Origin: an uncultured Algibacter sp.
GTDB taxonomy: Bacteria > Bacteroidota > Bacteroidia > Flavobacteriales > Flavobacteriaceae
DNA: 64,000 nt
Reading direction: 5' to 3'
Assembly: GCA_947502405.1 (NCBI GenBank)
Contig: CANMZT010000005.1
Span: 62,001 to 126,000 of the forward strand
The stretch's first letter is position 1. Each line of letters begins with the position of its first letter. The position numbers were made by a program, and so were the translations under genes. Of this stretch, positions 8,247 through 18,002 are shown in pieces. The notes below the pieces were generated by a model. The model made no database searches and was not told the DNA's origin. It saw only the letters and a program-made list of their open reading frames with translations.

Positions 8247-9590
8247 ATGGCAGTATTGGAAAAAGGAAGTAAAAAACTTTTAAACGCTTGGGCATTTTAC
8301 GATTGGGCAAACTCGGTTTATACATTAACTATTGCATCTTCAATATTCCCTATTTTCTATTCGGCATTATTTATTAATAGTACTTCAGAAATTAAAACGG
8401 TTTGGGCGTTTGGGTTTGAGTTTAAGAGTACTGCGTTAATTACATTTGTAACTGCTTTTACTTTTTTAGTGGTAGCATTAACATCTCCAATTCTTTCTGG
8501 TATTGCAGATTATGTAGGAAATAAAAAGAACTTTCTTAAGTTCTTTTGTTATGTAGGTAGTATAGGGTGTATAGGCCTATATTGGTTTGATATAACTCCA
8601 GATAAAATTCATCTAAGCTTACTTTTTTATTTTATGGGTTTAATAGGGTATTGGGGGAGTTTAGTATTTTACAACTCCTATTTACCTGATATAGCATTTC
8701 CAGAACAGCAAGATAGTATTAGTGCGAAAGGGTTTTCTTTAGGATATATAGGTAGTGTTTTGTTATTGGTTTTGAATTTGGCAATGGTTATGTTTCCTTC
8801 TTTCTTTTTTATTGAAGCTAATGAAAATGAAACTGCCTCTCAAGTTGCTATGAAGATTTCGTTTGTAACAGTTGGTATATGGTGGGCATTGTTTAGTCAG
8901 TATTCTTTTTATTGGTTGCCTAAAGGAGCTTCTACGGGTCATAAAGTTACTAAAGCTATTATTTTTAATGGATTTAAAGAATTAAAGTTAGTTTGGAAAC
9001 AGCTAAAGCAAAACTTACGATTAAAACGCTATTTATATGCTTTCTTTGTGTTTAGTATGGCGGTTCAAACCATCATGTTAATAGCTGTGTATTTTGGAGA
9101 GGAGGAAATAGCCTGGGGAGATGATGAAGCTAAAACTTTCGGTTTAATTGGGAGTATTTTAATCATTCAGCTCGTTGCAGTTCTAGGTGCTTTTTTAACC
9201 TCACGAGCATCTTCAAAATATGGAAATATCAAAACTTTAATAGTTATTAATTTTATATGGATGGCCTTGTGTTTTTATGCATACTTTATGGTGTCTCCTA
9301 TACAATTTTATATAGCAGCTGGGTTTGTGGGTTTGGTTATGGGTGGTGTACAATCTTTAGCGCGTTCTACATATTCAAAATTTCTGCCAGAAACAGAAGA
9401 TACTACCTCATATTTTAGTTTTTATGATGTAGCTGAAAAAATTGGAATTGTAATTGGTATGGTCGTTTTTGCATTTATCGACCAGATAACTGGTAGCATG
9501 CGTAACGGTATTTTGTTTTTATTTGTATTCTTTTTAGCTGGAATTCTTTTGCTGTTAAGAGTACCTAAAAATGCCTCACAAGATGTTTAA
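8247..9590 (+). CDS. MFS transporter, UMF1 (Atg22-like) family
   Basis: 447 aa with about 12 hydrophobic segments. The N-terminal LNAWAFYDWANSVYTLTIAS is the signature of the UMF1/Atg22-like branch of the major facilitator superfamily; SGIADYVGNKKNFLKFF is the loop 2-3 motif and GGVQSLARSTYSKFLPE the equivalent of the second-half motif. Substrate unknown. The start at 8247 (MAVLEKGSK) is preferred to the in-frame ATG at 8229, which is inside the preceding terminator. Confidence 0.88.
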   Translation: MAVLEKGSKKLLNAWAFYDWANSVYTLTIASSIFPIFYSALFINSTSEIKTVWAFGFEFKSTALITFVTAFTFLVVALTSPILSGIADYVGNKKNFLKFFCYVGSIGCIGLYWFDITPDKIHLSLLFYFMGLIGYWGSLVFYNSYLPDIAFPEQQDSISAKGFSLGYIGSVLLLVLNLAMVMFPSFFFIEANENETASQVAMKISFVTVGIWWALFSQYSFYWLPKGASTGHKVTKAIIFNGFKELKLVWKQLKQNLRLKRYLYAFFVFSMAVQTIMLIAVYFGEEEIAWGDDEAKTFGLIGSILIIQLVAVLGAFLTSRASSKYGNIKTLIVINFIWMALCFYAYFMVSPIQFYIAAGFVGLVMGGVQSLARSTYSKFLPETEDTTSYFSFYDVAEKIGIVIGMVVFAFIDQITGSMRNGILFLFVFFLAGILLLLRVPKNASQDV

Positions 9591-9654
9591 GTTTCGTTTA
9601 TCTAAAAAATCTTCATTTAAAAGTTAGAAATGGCAGTTTAATAAATTGAATTCT

Positions 9655-9662
9655 TATGTTTG
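9655..9662 (+). promoter_or_regulatory. -7 promoter element
   Basis: TATGTTTG, a perfect TAnnTTTG. The in-frame ATG at 9656 is part of this element, so translation should begin at the ATG at 9683, about 15 nt after the expected transcription start. Confidence 0.55.
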
Positions 9663-9682
9663 TACAACTTTACAATAAACAA

Positions 9683-10621
9683 ATGAAAACTACTATCAAA
9701 TTCCGTTACTTCTTTTCGATTTTTTTCGCTTTATTATTTATAACCTCTTGTAATATTGAGCCTTTTGAGGGTGAAATTCCAGAAGGAGAAATTTCAGAAG
9801 GTGATGATGATGTTCCAGGGGTTTTTAAAGTAGATTTTGATTCTCAAACTTATATTGCAGATATTGCCACAGCTTCAATATCTGGAGACATAATTAATAT
9901 TACAGGGCTAAGAGGGGCTAATCAAGAAATGGTATCACTTACCATATTTGCAAGCGAAGTGGGTACTTATAGTATAGGTGTTGCTAATGGTATAACTGAA
10001 ATAAACGGTGCTGCATACAATACAAATTCTAAAGATGGAACTGGTGACACATGGATAGGTGTTACAAATTTTGCAGACAGTCAAGGAGAGATTACTATAA
10101 CAGAAATAGATAATCAAAATGAAACTATTTCTGGAACTTTTTTCTTTACGGGTCATCATACTGAATTAGAGTCAAAAGAATTTACAAATGGTGTTTTTGA
10201 TAAAGTCTCGTTTAAATCTGAAGTGGCTCCAACTTCTAGTAATAATGAGTTTTTTGCTAAGGTAGATGGAGTTGAATTTAAAGAAGAAAAAATTAATGCT
10301 ATTGCTGCGAGTGGAGGAGGTATATCTAATTTAGGAATTGTTGCAACCATGAACAATGATTCACGGGTAATTAGTTTGAATTTAGATCCAGATGTAGTTC
10401 CAGGTAGCTATGAGTTGAAGGCTTTTTCTTCTCCAACGGCATTGTATAATAAATCTCGTTCAGAATTCTTTTCTTCAGAATCAGGTGAAGTTATAATTAC
10501 ACTCCATGATAAAGCTAATAAAAGAATAGTTGGTACTTTTGAATTTACAGCATCATCTTTTCTAAACCCAGAAGAGAAATACGAAATTACTGAAGGTAGT
10601 TTTGATGTAACCTATTTTTAA
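9683..10621 (+). CDS. Lipoprotein with two DUF6252-like domains
   Basis: 312 aa. Lipoprotein signal with lipobox Cys in LLFITSCNIEP, then an acidic spacer (EGEIPEGEISEGDDD) typical of Flavobacteriia surface lipoproteins. Two similar domains follow, one starting FKVDFDSQTYIADIATASI and one FFAKVDGVEFKEEKINAIAA; each ends in a GTF-F motif (SGTFFFTG, VGTFEFTA) and then EFTNGVFD or EITEGSFDVTYF. This fits the DUF6252 family as I remember it. Role unknown, probably outer-membrane or surface exposed. Confidence 0.65.
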   Translation: MKTTIKFRYFFSIFFALLFITSCNIEPFEGEIPEGEISEGDDDVPGVFKVDFDSQTYIADIATASISGDIINITGLRGANQEMVSLTIFASEVGTYSIGVANGITEINGAAYNTNSKDGTGDTWIGVTNFADSQGEITITEIDNQNETISGTFFFTGHHTELESKEFTNGVFDKVSFKSEVAPTSSNNEFFAKVDGVEFKEEKINAIAASGGGISNLGIVATMNNDSRVISLNLDPDVVPGSYELKAFSSPTALYNKSRSEFFSSESGEVIITLHDKANKRIVGTFEFTASSFLNPEEKYEITEGSFDVTYF

Positions 10622-10623
10622 TT

Positions 10624-10655
10624 AAAAGCGGTAGTATAGTCCACCGCTTTTTTTA
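10624..10655. terminator. Bidirectional terminator
   Basis: AAAGCGGT (10625-10632) pairs with ACCGCTTT (10643-10650), with A and T runs on the two sides. It lies between the convergent lipoprotein and GIN-domain genes. Confidence 0.8.
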
Positions 10656-10660
10656 TAAGT

Positions 10661-11386
10661 TTATTTTTGCTTTATAGAGCCAGAACCTGAAACCTTTTTA
10701 TCAACTTCTGCATCACCTCGGTAAGTGATGTCTCCAGAGCCAGCTACTCTTGCTTTTAAAGTTTTATTACTAAACACTTCGGCATCTCCTGAACCTGCAA
10801 CAGCCACATCTGTATCATTAGATTGTAAATCAAACCCATGAAAATCTCCAGATCCAGCAACTCTGGCTTCTAGTGTATTAGTTTTCCCTAGAAGAGTCAA
10901 ATCTCCAGAACCAGCAATAGCACCTTTTACAAAATCAGTTTCAACTTCAAGTTTAACATCTCCAGATCCTGCTAGAGAAACACTTAAGTTATCTGATTTA
11001 ACAACGTCTTTGTTATATAAATCTCCAGATCCAGCAAGTGATACAGTGCTTATATCTTTAAATGGGATATAAACTTTTATAGTATTGTTTTTGTAACTCA
11101 TGTTGATTCCTTTTTTAGTTTTAACAACTAAATGGTCGCCTTTTACTTCAGTAATAATATATTCTAAAAGGTTTGAGTCTCCTTCAAGAGTTATTTTCCC
11201 TTCCTCTCCAACTTCAAGAATAAAGTCCATAGATCCGGCACATTTAATACCATCATAATCTCCAGTTGTTCGGGTTTCCTTGATGACATTTCCGTTTCCT
11301 TTAATCTTTTTATTGCCCCATAATTGAGCGTTTGTAATGCTTGCTAGCATTAGTGACATGACTGTTAGTGTAATTGTTTTTCTCAT
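10661..11386 (-). CDS. Secreted GIN-domain protein (DUF2807)
   Basis: 241 aa with a signal peptide (cleavage after SITNA). The mature protein opens with GNGNVIKETRTTGDYDGI and FILEVGEEGKITLEGDSNL, the signature of the putative auto-transporter adhesin head GIN domain, and then repeats a beta-helix-like module of about 20 residues whose landmark is AGSGD; six exact AGSGD copies and a final SGSGS are visible. It is the last gene of a sigma factor / anti-sigma operon, with a 12-nt gap, so it is probably a target or a signalling partner of that pair at the cell surface. Confidence 0.85.
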   Translation of the reverse strand: MRKTITLTVMSLMLASITNAQLWGNKKIKGNGNVIKETRTTGDYDGIKCAGSMDFILEVGEEGKITLEGDSNLLEYIITEVKGDHLVVKTKKGINMSYKNNTIKVYIPFKDISTVSLAGSGDLYNKDVVKSDNLSVSLAGSGDVKLEVETDFVKGAIAGSGDLTLLGKTNTLEARVAGSGDFHGFDLQSNDTDVAVAGSGDAEVFSNKTLKARVAGSGDITYRGDAEVDKKVSGSGSIKQK

Positions 11387-11398
11387 GATGTTTTAAAT

Positions 11399-11941
11399 TT
11401 AAATGATTGTTATTTGAGTATTAGATTTTTTTAATTCTTCTATTTTGTCTTTCGTATCTTGAATAACATTGATTCTACTTTGAAAGTTAAGTATCATGGC
11501 ATCAAGCACTAATTGGTTATTAGGTTGCTCTTTTAAGCCTAAGATTAATTGATTGTAATCTTCTTCTAAAATTTTAATTTGAAATAAGGCATCTACAATT
11601 ATTTCTTGGTATTCTGGCATGTCTTCGCTATTTAAGTTTTCTAATTCCTTTTTAAGGGAAGCCATAAATAGCGTTTCAGTTTTAGCCATTTCAGGAGAAA
11701 TGTCTGCAAGTTTAATAGAGGTGTCTTCTTTAGGTGCAAAAACAAAAAGAGACACTAATAAAGCAATTGATGCAGCAATACCAAGAAATGGTTTCCAAAT
11801 ATTTTTATTTTGATGATTAGCAATTGAATTTTGAGTATTGAGTTTTTGTAAAAAACGTGATTCATGTCCTAATTCTGGATTTTCAGTATCAAAATTGTTT
11901 TCAAGATTTTTGAATAAACTATCTATATTATCTTTGTTCAT
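11399..11941 (-). CDS. Membrane-anchored anti-sigma factor-like protein
   Basis: 180 aa. A short N-terminal cytoplasmic part (about 45 residues) is followed by one transmembrane helix (FLGIAASIALLVSLFVFA) and a helical extracytoplasmic part with coiled-coil character (LKKELENLNSEDMPEYQEI to the end). It follows the ECF sigma gene by 9 nt, which is the usual place for the cognate anti-sigma factor. No zinc-binding anti-sigma motif is present, so assignment rests on topology and position. Confidence 0.65.
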   Translation of the reverse strand: MNKDNIDSLFKNLENNFDTENPELGHESRFLQKLNTQNSIANHQNKNIWKPFLGIAASIALLVSLFVFAPKEDTSIKLADISPEMAKTETLFMASLKKELENLNSEDMPEYQEIIVDALFQIKILEEDYNQLILGLKEQPNNQLVLDAMILNFQSRINVIQDTKDKIEELKKSNTQITII

Positions 11942-11950
11942 AATCTTTTT

Positions 11951-12511
11951 TTAAGAGGTAACTAATTGTAATTTTTGTCTTAAGCTTTCCTTTGCTCTGG
12001 ATATAGTTGTTCTGCAATTGGCATTAGTAATCTTCATAATCTCACTAATTTCTTCATAATCATAGCCTTCAATTAAATTGAGAGTTAATGCTATTCTATA
12101 GTTGTCTTTCAGCTTTTCCATAGTGCTTATAACTTGTTGCGCTTTTAAGTTTGTAAATTCATAGTTGCTGTTAATTCCTTGTGAGTTATCTTCAACTTTA
12201 TAGAGTATGTCATCAATTGATGTTTCATGATTCTTTATGTTTTTTTTGTACTGATATATACTATTGTTCACTACAATGCGCTTTAGCCATGGGCCAAAAG
12301 TAGATGCGTTTTTTAAGTGGTTTAATTTTGTAAATGCTGTTAAAAACGAATCTTGCATTATATCTTCAGCTTCATAGTTGTTTTTTACAATACGTAATGA
12401 AACATTGTACATAGCTTTATAATACCTGTTGTAAATTTCCAATTGCGCAGATTGGTTTTGGTTTTTACAAAGGGTAATAAGTTGTTCTGTGTTTAGTTTG
12501 GTTAGCTTCAC
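11951..12511 (-). CDS. ECF-type RNA polymerase sigma factor
   Basis: 186 aa. Region 2 (residues about 22-95) has LEIYNRYYKAMYNVSLRIV and YEAEDIMQDSFLTAF, and region 4 (about 125-180) has MEKLKDNYRIALTLNLIEG and YEEISEIMKITNANCRTTI with the helix-turn-helix. Regions 1.1 and 3 are absent, as in ECF sigmas. It heads an operon with a membrane anti-sigma-like protein and a secreted GIN-domain protein, so envelope-derived signals are the likely trigger. Confidence 0.9.
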   Translation of the reverse strand: MKLTKLNTEQLITLCKNQNQSAQLEIYNRYYKAMYNVSLRIVKNNYEAEDIMQDSFLTAFTKLNHLKNASTFGPWLKRIVVNNSIYQYKKNIKNHETSIDDILYKVEDNSQGINSNYEFTNLKAQQVISTMEKLKDNYRIALTLNLIEGYDYEEISEIMKITNANCRTTISRAKESLRQKLQLVTS

Positions 12512-12562
12512 AAAAAAATCTTTAAATTATAGATGGCTGTTTATTCTGTTTGTTACAGTTTT

Positions 12563-12603
12563 TTAAAAAAAAATCCCGCTTTAGTTTTTAAAGCAGGATT
12601 TTA
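12563..12603 (-). terminator. Terminator of clpC
   Basis: On the minus strand AATCCTGCTTTA (12600-12589) pairs with TAAAGCGGGATT (12583-12572), with one A-C mismatch, and is followed by a run of nine T. Confidence 0.8.
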
Positions 12604-12625
12604 ATAGTTATCTAATTCAGTGGAA

Positions 12626-15172
12626 TTAAGATTCCGTGGGCTTTTCAGCTTTATCTATGGTAATACTTAATTCTTCTGTCTTTTTATCTAAATCTATTTT
12701 GATATTGTCACCATCTTGAAGGTTCGAAGCAACAATCTCTTCAGCTAGAGCATCTTCTACATATTTCTGAATGGCTCTTTTTAGTGGTCTAGCGCCATAT
12801 TGCTTATCAAAACCTTTTTCAGCAATAAAGTCTTTAGCACTCTCTGTTAAAGTTAAATTATAGCCTAAACCTTTAATTCTGGCTAATAGCTTTTGTAATT
12901 CAATATCAATAATTTTATTAATATCTTCTTTTTCAAGGGCATTAAATACAATAACATCATCTATTCTGTTTAAAAACTCTGGAGCAAATGATTTTTTAAG
13001 TGCGTTTTCTATAACACTTCTTGCATTAGCATCCTCTTGAGCTTTTTGAGAAGCAGTACCAAAACCAATTCCGGTTCCAAAATCTTTAAGTTTACGTGCG
13101 CCAATATTAGATGTCATGATAATAATCGTATTTCTAAAATCAATCTTTCTACCTAAGCTATCAGTTAAGTATCCATCGTCAAGCACTTGAAGCAACATGT
13201 TAAATACATCTGGATGCGCTTTTTCAATTTCATCTAAAAGAATAACGGCATAAGGTTTACGTCTTACTTTCTCAGTAAGTTGCCCGCCTTCTTCATAACC
13301 AACATATCCTGGAGGTGCTCCTATTAATCTAGAAATAGCAAATTTCTCCATGTATTCACTCATATCAATTCTAACTAGTGAATCTTCGCTATCAAATAAC
13401 TCACGAGATAAAACCTTGGCTAACTGAGTTTTACCAACCCCTGTTTGACCTAAAAATATAAACGAGCCAATTGGTTTATTAGGGTCTTTAAGCCCTGCAC
13501 GATTACGCTGAATGGCTTTAACTACTTTAGCTACAGCATCATCTTGACCAATAACTTTTCCTTTAATAAGGTTTGGTAACTCAGCCAATTTATTAATTTC
13601 AGTTTGAGCAATTCTGTTTACAGGAACTCCGGTCATCATGGAAACCACATCAGCAACGTTGTCTTCTGTAACAATTTCGCGATGTTGTTTTGTTTCTTCT
13701 TCCCATTTTTCTTGAGCTACAGCAAGTTCCTTTTCAAGACGTTTTTCGTCATCTCTAAGTTTAGCAGCCTCTTCATATTTTTGCTTTCTAACAACAGCAT
13801 TCTTAGATTCTTTAATGGCCTCTAGCTGTTTTTCAAGCTCAATAACTTGTTTAGGAACATCAATATTAGTGATGTGTACCCTTGACCCGGCTTCATCTAA
13901 AGCATCAATAGCTTTATCTGGTAGAAAACGTTCAGTCATATACCTGTTAGTTAACTTTACACAAGCTTCAATGGCACCTGGAGTATAGTCAACATTATGA
14001 TGGTCTTCGTATTTTCCTTTGATATTATTAAGGATTTCGATGGTTTCTTCAACCGTGGTAGGCTCAACAATTACTTTTTGAAAACGACGTTCTAAAGCAC
14101 CATCTTTTTCTATGTATTGTCTATACTCATCTAAAGTAGTAGCGCCTATACATTGAATTTCACCCCTAGCTAGAGCAGGTTTAAACATATTTGAAGCATC
14201 TAAACTTCCTGTGGCTCCACCAGCACCAACAATGGTATGTATCTCATCAATGAATAAAATAACATCGTCGTTCTTTTCAAGCTCATTCATAACGGCTTTC
14301 ATGCGTTCTTCAAATTGTCCACGATACTTTGTTCCAGCAACTAAGCTTGCTAAGTCTAAAGTAACTACACGTTTATTGAATAAAATACGAGAGACTTTTC
14401 GTTTTACAATTCTAAGCGCTAAACCTTCAGCAATGGCAGATTTACCAACACCTGGTTCGCCTATTAAAAGTGGGTTGTTTTTCTTTCTTCTACTTAAAAC
14501 CTGAGAAACACGCTGAATTTCCTTTTCTCTACCCACAACAGGATCAAGCTTACCTTCTTCAGCTAAAGCTGTTAAATCACGTCCAAAATTATCTAAAACA
14601 GGGGTTTTAGACTTTTTATTGGTCTTTCCAGTTGGGGAGTTAAAAATATCACCTTTTGAAGATTCCTCCTCAGGTGTGTTCTCATCGTCTTGAAATTCAG
14701 ACTTAGGTTCTATGTAATCACTGTCGTTTGTAATCATAAGTTTAAATTGTTCTTTAACATTATCATAGTCAACTTTTAATTTATTTAAAAGCTTAGTAGT
14801 TGGGTCGTTTTCATTTCTTAAAATACACAGTAACAAATGCGCTGTGTTTATAGAAGTGCTTTGAAAAAGCTTAGCTTCTAAAAAAGTAGTTTTTAAAGCG
14901 CGTTCTGCTTGCCTGGTAAGGTGTAGGTTCTTTTTTTGATTAGACGCTACTGTGATGTTGGGGTTAGCAGGACTCAATATTTCAACTTTTCGTCTTAAGT
15001 GGTTTAAATCTATATCTAAAGCGTTTAATATGTTTATTGCCTTTCCGTTTCCATCTCGTAAGAGTCCGAGCATAAGGTGTTCAGTGCCAATAAAATCATG
15101 GCCTAAACGCAAAGCTTCTTCTTTGCTGTAAGCAATAACATCTTTTACTCTTGGTGAAAAATTATCATCCAT
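12626..15172 (-). CDS. clpC: ATP-dependent Clp protease ATP-binding subunit ClpC
   Basis: 848 aa Hsp100 unfoldase that feeds substrates to ClpP. In order: an N-terminal repeat domain (TEHLMLGLLRDGNG, TAHLLLCILRNENDPT), AAA1 with Walker A GEPGVGKSA and Walker B VILFIDEIH, a middle domain with a UVR-type helix pair (RKQKYEEAAKLRDDEKRLE) that distinguishes ClpC from ClpA/B, AAA2 with GQTGVGKTQ and VILLDEIEKAHPDVFN, and a GIGFG tripeptide loop for ClpP docking. The frame is open to 15223 but MDDNFSPRVKDV at 15172 is the family N-terminus. A sigma-54-like element lies 47 bp upstream. Confidence 0.95.
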   Translation of the reverse strand: MDDNFSPRVKDVIAYSKEEALRLGHDFIGTEHLMLGLLRDGNGKAINILNALDIDLNHLRRKVEILSPANPNITVASNQKKNLHLTRQAERALKTTFLEAKLFQSTSINTAHLLLCILRNENDPTTKLLNKLKVDYDNVKEQFKLMITNDSDYIEPKSEFQDDENTPEEESSKGDIFNSPTGKTNKKSKTPVLDNFGRDLTALAEEGKLDPVVGREKEIQRVSQVLSRRKKNNPLLIGEPGVGKSAIAEGLALRIVKRKVSRILFNKRVVTLDLASLVAGTKYRGQFEERMKAVMNELEKNDDVILFIDEIHTIVGAGGATGSLDASNMFKPALARGEIQCIGATTLDEYRQYIEKDGALERRFQKVIVEPTTVEETIEILNNIKGKYEDHHNVDYTPGAIEACVKLTNRYMTERFLPDKAIDALDEAGSRVHITNIDVPKQVIELEKQLEAIKESKNAVVRKQKYEEAAKLRDDEKRLEKELAVAQEKWEEETKQHREIVTEDNVADVVSMMTGVPVNRIAQTEINKLAELPNLIKGKVIGQDDAVAKVVKAIQRNRAGLKDPNKPIGSFIFLGQTGVGKTQLAKVLSRELFDSEDSLVRIDMSEYMEKFAISRLIGAPPGYVGYEEGGQLTEKVRRKPYAVILLDEIEKAHPDVFNMLLQVLDDGYLTDSLGRKIDFRNTIIIMTSNIGARKLKDFGTGIGFGTASQKAQEDANARSVIENALKKSFAPEFLNRIDDVIVFNALEKEDINKIIDIELQKLLARIKGLGYNLTLTESAKDFIAEKGFDKQYGARPLKRAIQKYVEDALAEEIVASNLQDGDNIKIDLDKKTEELSITIDKAEKPTES

Positions 15173-15218
15173 ATTCTTTATCCTTTCTGCATTAAAAATA
15201 CTAAAACATTTTACGTAA

Positions 15219-15235
15219 GACAAAAACTGTACCTT
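15219..15235 (-). promoter_or_regulatory. Sigma-54-like -24/-12 promoter element (clpC)
   Basis: Minus-strand AAGGTACAGTTTTTGT, identical over 16 bases to the element before the M48 protease gene at 7319. GG and GT are separated by ten bases. The predicted transcript start, near 15208, leaves a leader of about 36 nt before the clpC ATG. Confidence 0.45.
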
Positions 15236-15432
15236 AAATTGTCTGTAAAATGCTAATTGACAAAAAAAACTTTATAAAATCAAAATTTTTGATATCATAC
15301 TTATTAACTAAATAAGTCGCTAAAATTGTTAATAAATTACATGAAAAAGGAAAGCTGCTAGTCTTACTATGACTGTCGAAATTCTTATATTAGCATGTTT
15401 TGAAAATCACATAAAACTAAATTAAATTATTT

Positions 15433-17970
15433 ATGGCAGAAGGAGAAAAATTGATCCCTATTAATATTGAGGATGAGATGAAATCGGCCTACATTGATTA
15501 TTCAATGTCAGTCATTGTGTCACGTGCTTTACCAGATGTAAGAGATGGTTTAAAACCAGTACATAGACGTGTATTATATGGTATGCATGAACTGGGTGTT
15601 AGAGCAAATTCAGCACATAAAAAATCCGCAAGAATAGTTGGAGAAGTTTTAGGTAAATACCACCCTCATGGTGATACTTCAGTTTATGATGCAATGGTTC
15701 GTATGGCTCAAGAGTGGAGTTTGCGATACATGCTCGTAGATGGGCAGGGGAATTTTGGTTCTATAGATGGAGATAGTCCTGCAGCAATGCGTTATACAGA
15801 AGCGCGAATGCGAAAGATATCAGAAGACATGTTGGCAGATATCGAAAAAGAAACTGTAGATCATAAACTAAATTTTGATGATACTCTAAAGGAGCCTACT
15901 GTATTGCCTACGCGTATACCAGGGCTTTTGGTTAACGGAGCATCAGGTATAGCTGTAGGTATGGCAACCAATATGCCGCCTCACAACTTAGCTGAAGTAG
16001 TTGATGGAACTATAGCATACATTGAAAATAACGATATTGAGATTGATGAGCTTATTAAACATGTTAAAGCGCCAGATTTCCCAACAGGAGGAACTATTTA
16101 TGGTTATGATGGTGTTAAGGAAGCTTTTCAAACGGGTAGAGGGAGAATCGTTATGCGAGGAAAAGCAAATATTGAAGAGGTTAATGGTCGTGAATGTATT
16201 ATAGTTGATGAGATTCCTTATCAGGTTAATAAAGCAGATATGATTAAGAAAACTGCTGACTTGGTAAACGATAAAAAATTAGAAGGAATTGCTACGATTC
16301 GTGATGAGTCAGACAGAAACGGAATGCGTATTGTATACGTTTTAAAGCGTGATGCTATTCCTAATATAGTATTAAATAAATTATTTAAATACACAGCGCT
16401 ACAATCCTCATTTAGTGTAAATAACATAGCATTAGTTGATGGAAGACCTCAATTATTGAATCTAAAAGATTTGATTCATTATTTTGTTGAGCATAGACAT
16501 GAAGTTGTTGTTAGAAGAACTACTTATGAATTGCGCAAAGCGGAAGAAAGAGCGCATATTCTAGAAGGTTTAATTATAGCTTCAGATAATATTGATGAAG
16601 TTATTGCTTTAATTAGAGCTTCTGCAAATGCTGACGAAGCTAGAGAGAAGTTAATTGAACGCTTCAAACTATCAGAAATTCAAGCTAAAGCAATAGTTGA
16701 AATGCGATTACGTCAGCTTACTGGTTTAGAGCAAGATAAGCTTCGTGCAGAATATGAAGATTTGATGAAAACTATTGAAGACTTGAAAGATATCCTAGAC
16801 AAAAAAGATCGTAGAATGGATATCATTAAAGAAGAGTTAGAAGTAGTCAAGGACAAATATGGGGATGAGCGTCGATCAACTATCGAATATGCTGGAGGTG
16901 ATTTAAGTATAGAGGATATGATTCCTGATGAAAAAGTTGTAATCACAATTTCACATGCTGGATATATTAAGCGTACTTCACTAACAGAATACAAAACCCA
17001 AAATAGAGGTGGTGTTGGTCAAAAAGCATCTACCACGCGTAATGAAGATTTCTTAGAACATTTGTTTGTTGGTACTAACCATCAGTATATGTTGTTCTTT
17101 ACACAAAAAGGTAAATGTTTCTGGATGCGTGTTTATGAAATTCCAGAAGGAAGTAAGACTTCAAAAGGGCGTGCTATTCAAAATCTTATAAATATTGAGC
17201 AAGACGATAAGGTGATGGCTTTCATTTGTACTCAAGATTTAAAAGATGAAGATTACATTAACAGTCACTATGTAATTATGGCTACTAAGAAGGGGCAGGT
17301 TAAGAAAACCTCTCTAGAGCAATATTCTCGTCCAAGAACAAATGGTATAAATGCTATAACTATTAAAGATGATGATGTTTTATTAGAAGCTAAGTTAACT
17401 ACAGGTGAGAGTCAAGTTATGTTAGCATTAAAATCTGGTAAAGCTATTCGTTTTGAAGAAGCTAAAACAAGACCAATGGGACGTGGAGCATCAGGAGTTC
17501 GCGGTATTCGTTTACAGGATGAAAAAACAGATGAGGTTATTGGTATGATTGCAGTTGATGATATGGAAAGCAATGTACTTGTGGTTTCTGAGAATGGATA
17601 TGGTAAACGCTCAAGTTTAGAAGACTATCGTATTACTAATCGAGGAGGAAAAGGTGTGAAAACCATCTCCATAACTGAAAAAACAGGAAACTTAGTTTCT
17701 ATAAAAAATGTAACAGATGATGATGATTTAATGATCATCAACAAATCTGGAATCGCTATCAGAATGGCGGTTAAAGATTTAAGAGTTATGGGAAGAGCTA
17801 CACAAGGCGTTAAACTAATAAATCTAAAAGGTAAAGATTCTATAGCGGCTGTTGCAAAGGTGATGCATGACGAAGACGAAGTAGATGATATTGAAGGTGT
17901 TGAAGATGTTGAAAACACTAATACTTCAGAAGATGGCACAACTCTTGATAACGATACTAACGATAAATAA
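15433..17970 (+). CDS. gyrA: DNA gyrase subunit A
   Basis: 845 aa. The breakage-reunion domain carries the active-site Tyr121 (AMRYTEARM) and the quinolone-pocket helix [10 protein letters not shown] with Thr82 and Asp86. The C-terminal six-bladed wrapping domain contains gyrA-box-like NRGGVGQKA and NRGGKGVKT motifs, which marks gyrase rather than topoisomerase IV. The tail after residue 815 is very acidic ([18 protein letters not shown]). Thr82 is the residue I know as wild type in Flavobacterium, so it is not evidence of resistance. Probably cotranscribed with the TPR gene 32 nt downstream. Confidence 0.96.
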   Translation: MAEGEKLIPINIEDEMKSAYIDYSMSVIVSRALPDVRDGLKPVHRRVLYGMHELGVRANSAHKKSARIVGEVLGKYHPHGDTSVYDAMVRMAQEWSLRYMLVDGQGNFGSIDGDSPAAMRYTEARMRKISEDMLADIEKETVDHKLNFDDTLKEPTVLPTRIPGLLVNGASGIAVGMATNMPPHNLAEVVDGTIAYIENNDIEIDELIKHVKAPDFPTGGTIYGYDGVKEAFQTGRGRIVMRGKANIEEVNGRECIIVDEIPYQVNKADMIKKTADLVNDKKLEGIATIRDESDRNGMRIVYVLKRDAIPNIVLNKLFKYTALQSSFSVNNIALVDGRPQLLNLKDLIHYFVEHRHEVVVRRTTYELRKAEERAHILEGLIIASDNIDEVIALIRASANADEAREKLIERFKLSEIQAKAIVEMRLRQLTGLEQDKLRAEYEDLMKTIEDLKDILDKKDRRMDIIKEELEVVKDKYGDERRSTIEYAGGDLSIEDMIPDEKVVITISHAGYIKRTSLTEYKTQNRGGVGQKASTTRNEDFLEHLFVGTNHQYMLFFTQKGKCFWMRVYEIPEGSKTSKGRAIQNLINIEQDDKVMAFICTQDLKDEDYINSHYVIMATKKGQVKKTSLEQYSRPRTNGINAITIKDDDVLLEAKLTTGESQVMLALKSGKAIRFEEAKTRPMGRGASGVRGIRLQDEKTDEVIGMIAVDDMESNVLVVSENGYGKRSSLEDYRITNRGGKGVKTISITEKTGNLVSIKNVTDDDDLMIINKSGIAIRMAVKDLRVMGRATQGVKLINLKGKDSIAAVAKVMHDEDEVDDIEGVEDVENTNTSEDGTTLDNDTNDK

Positions 17971-18002
17971 CACTAGAAGTTAAACTTAAATATTAATTAA
18001 AA

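Noticed and set aside
13604-13825. Open frames antisense to clpC, and similar ones antisense to lpdA, thiolase, the histidine kinase and topoisomerase operon genes
   Set aside because: They lie opposite strongly supported conserved genes and show no domain of their own.
15670-15690. Thr82 in the quinolone pocket of GyrA, where E. coli has Ser83
   Set aside because: Thr at this position is what I know as the wild-type residue in Flavobacterium, and Asp86 is intact, so it is not evidence of resistance.
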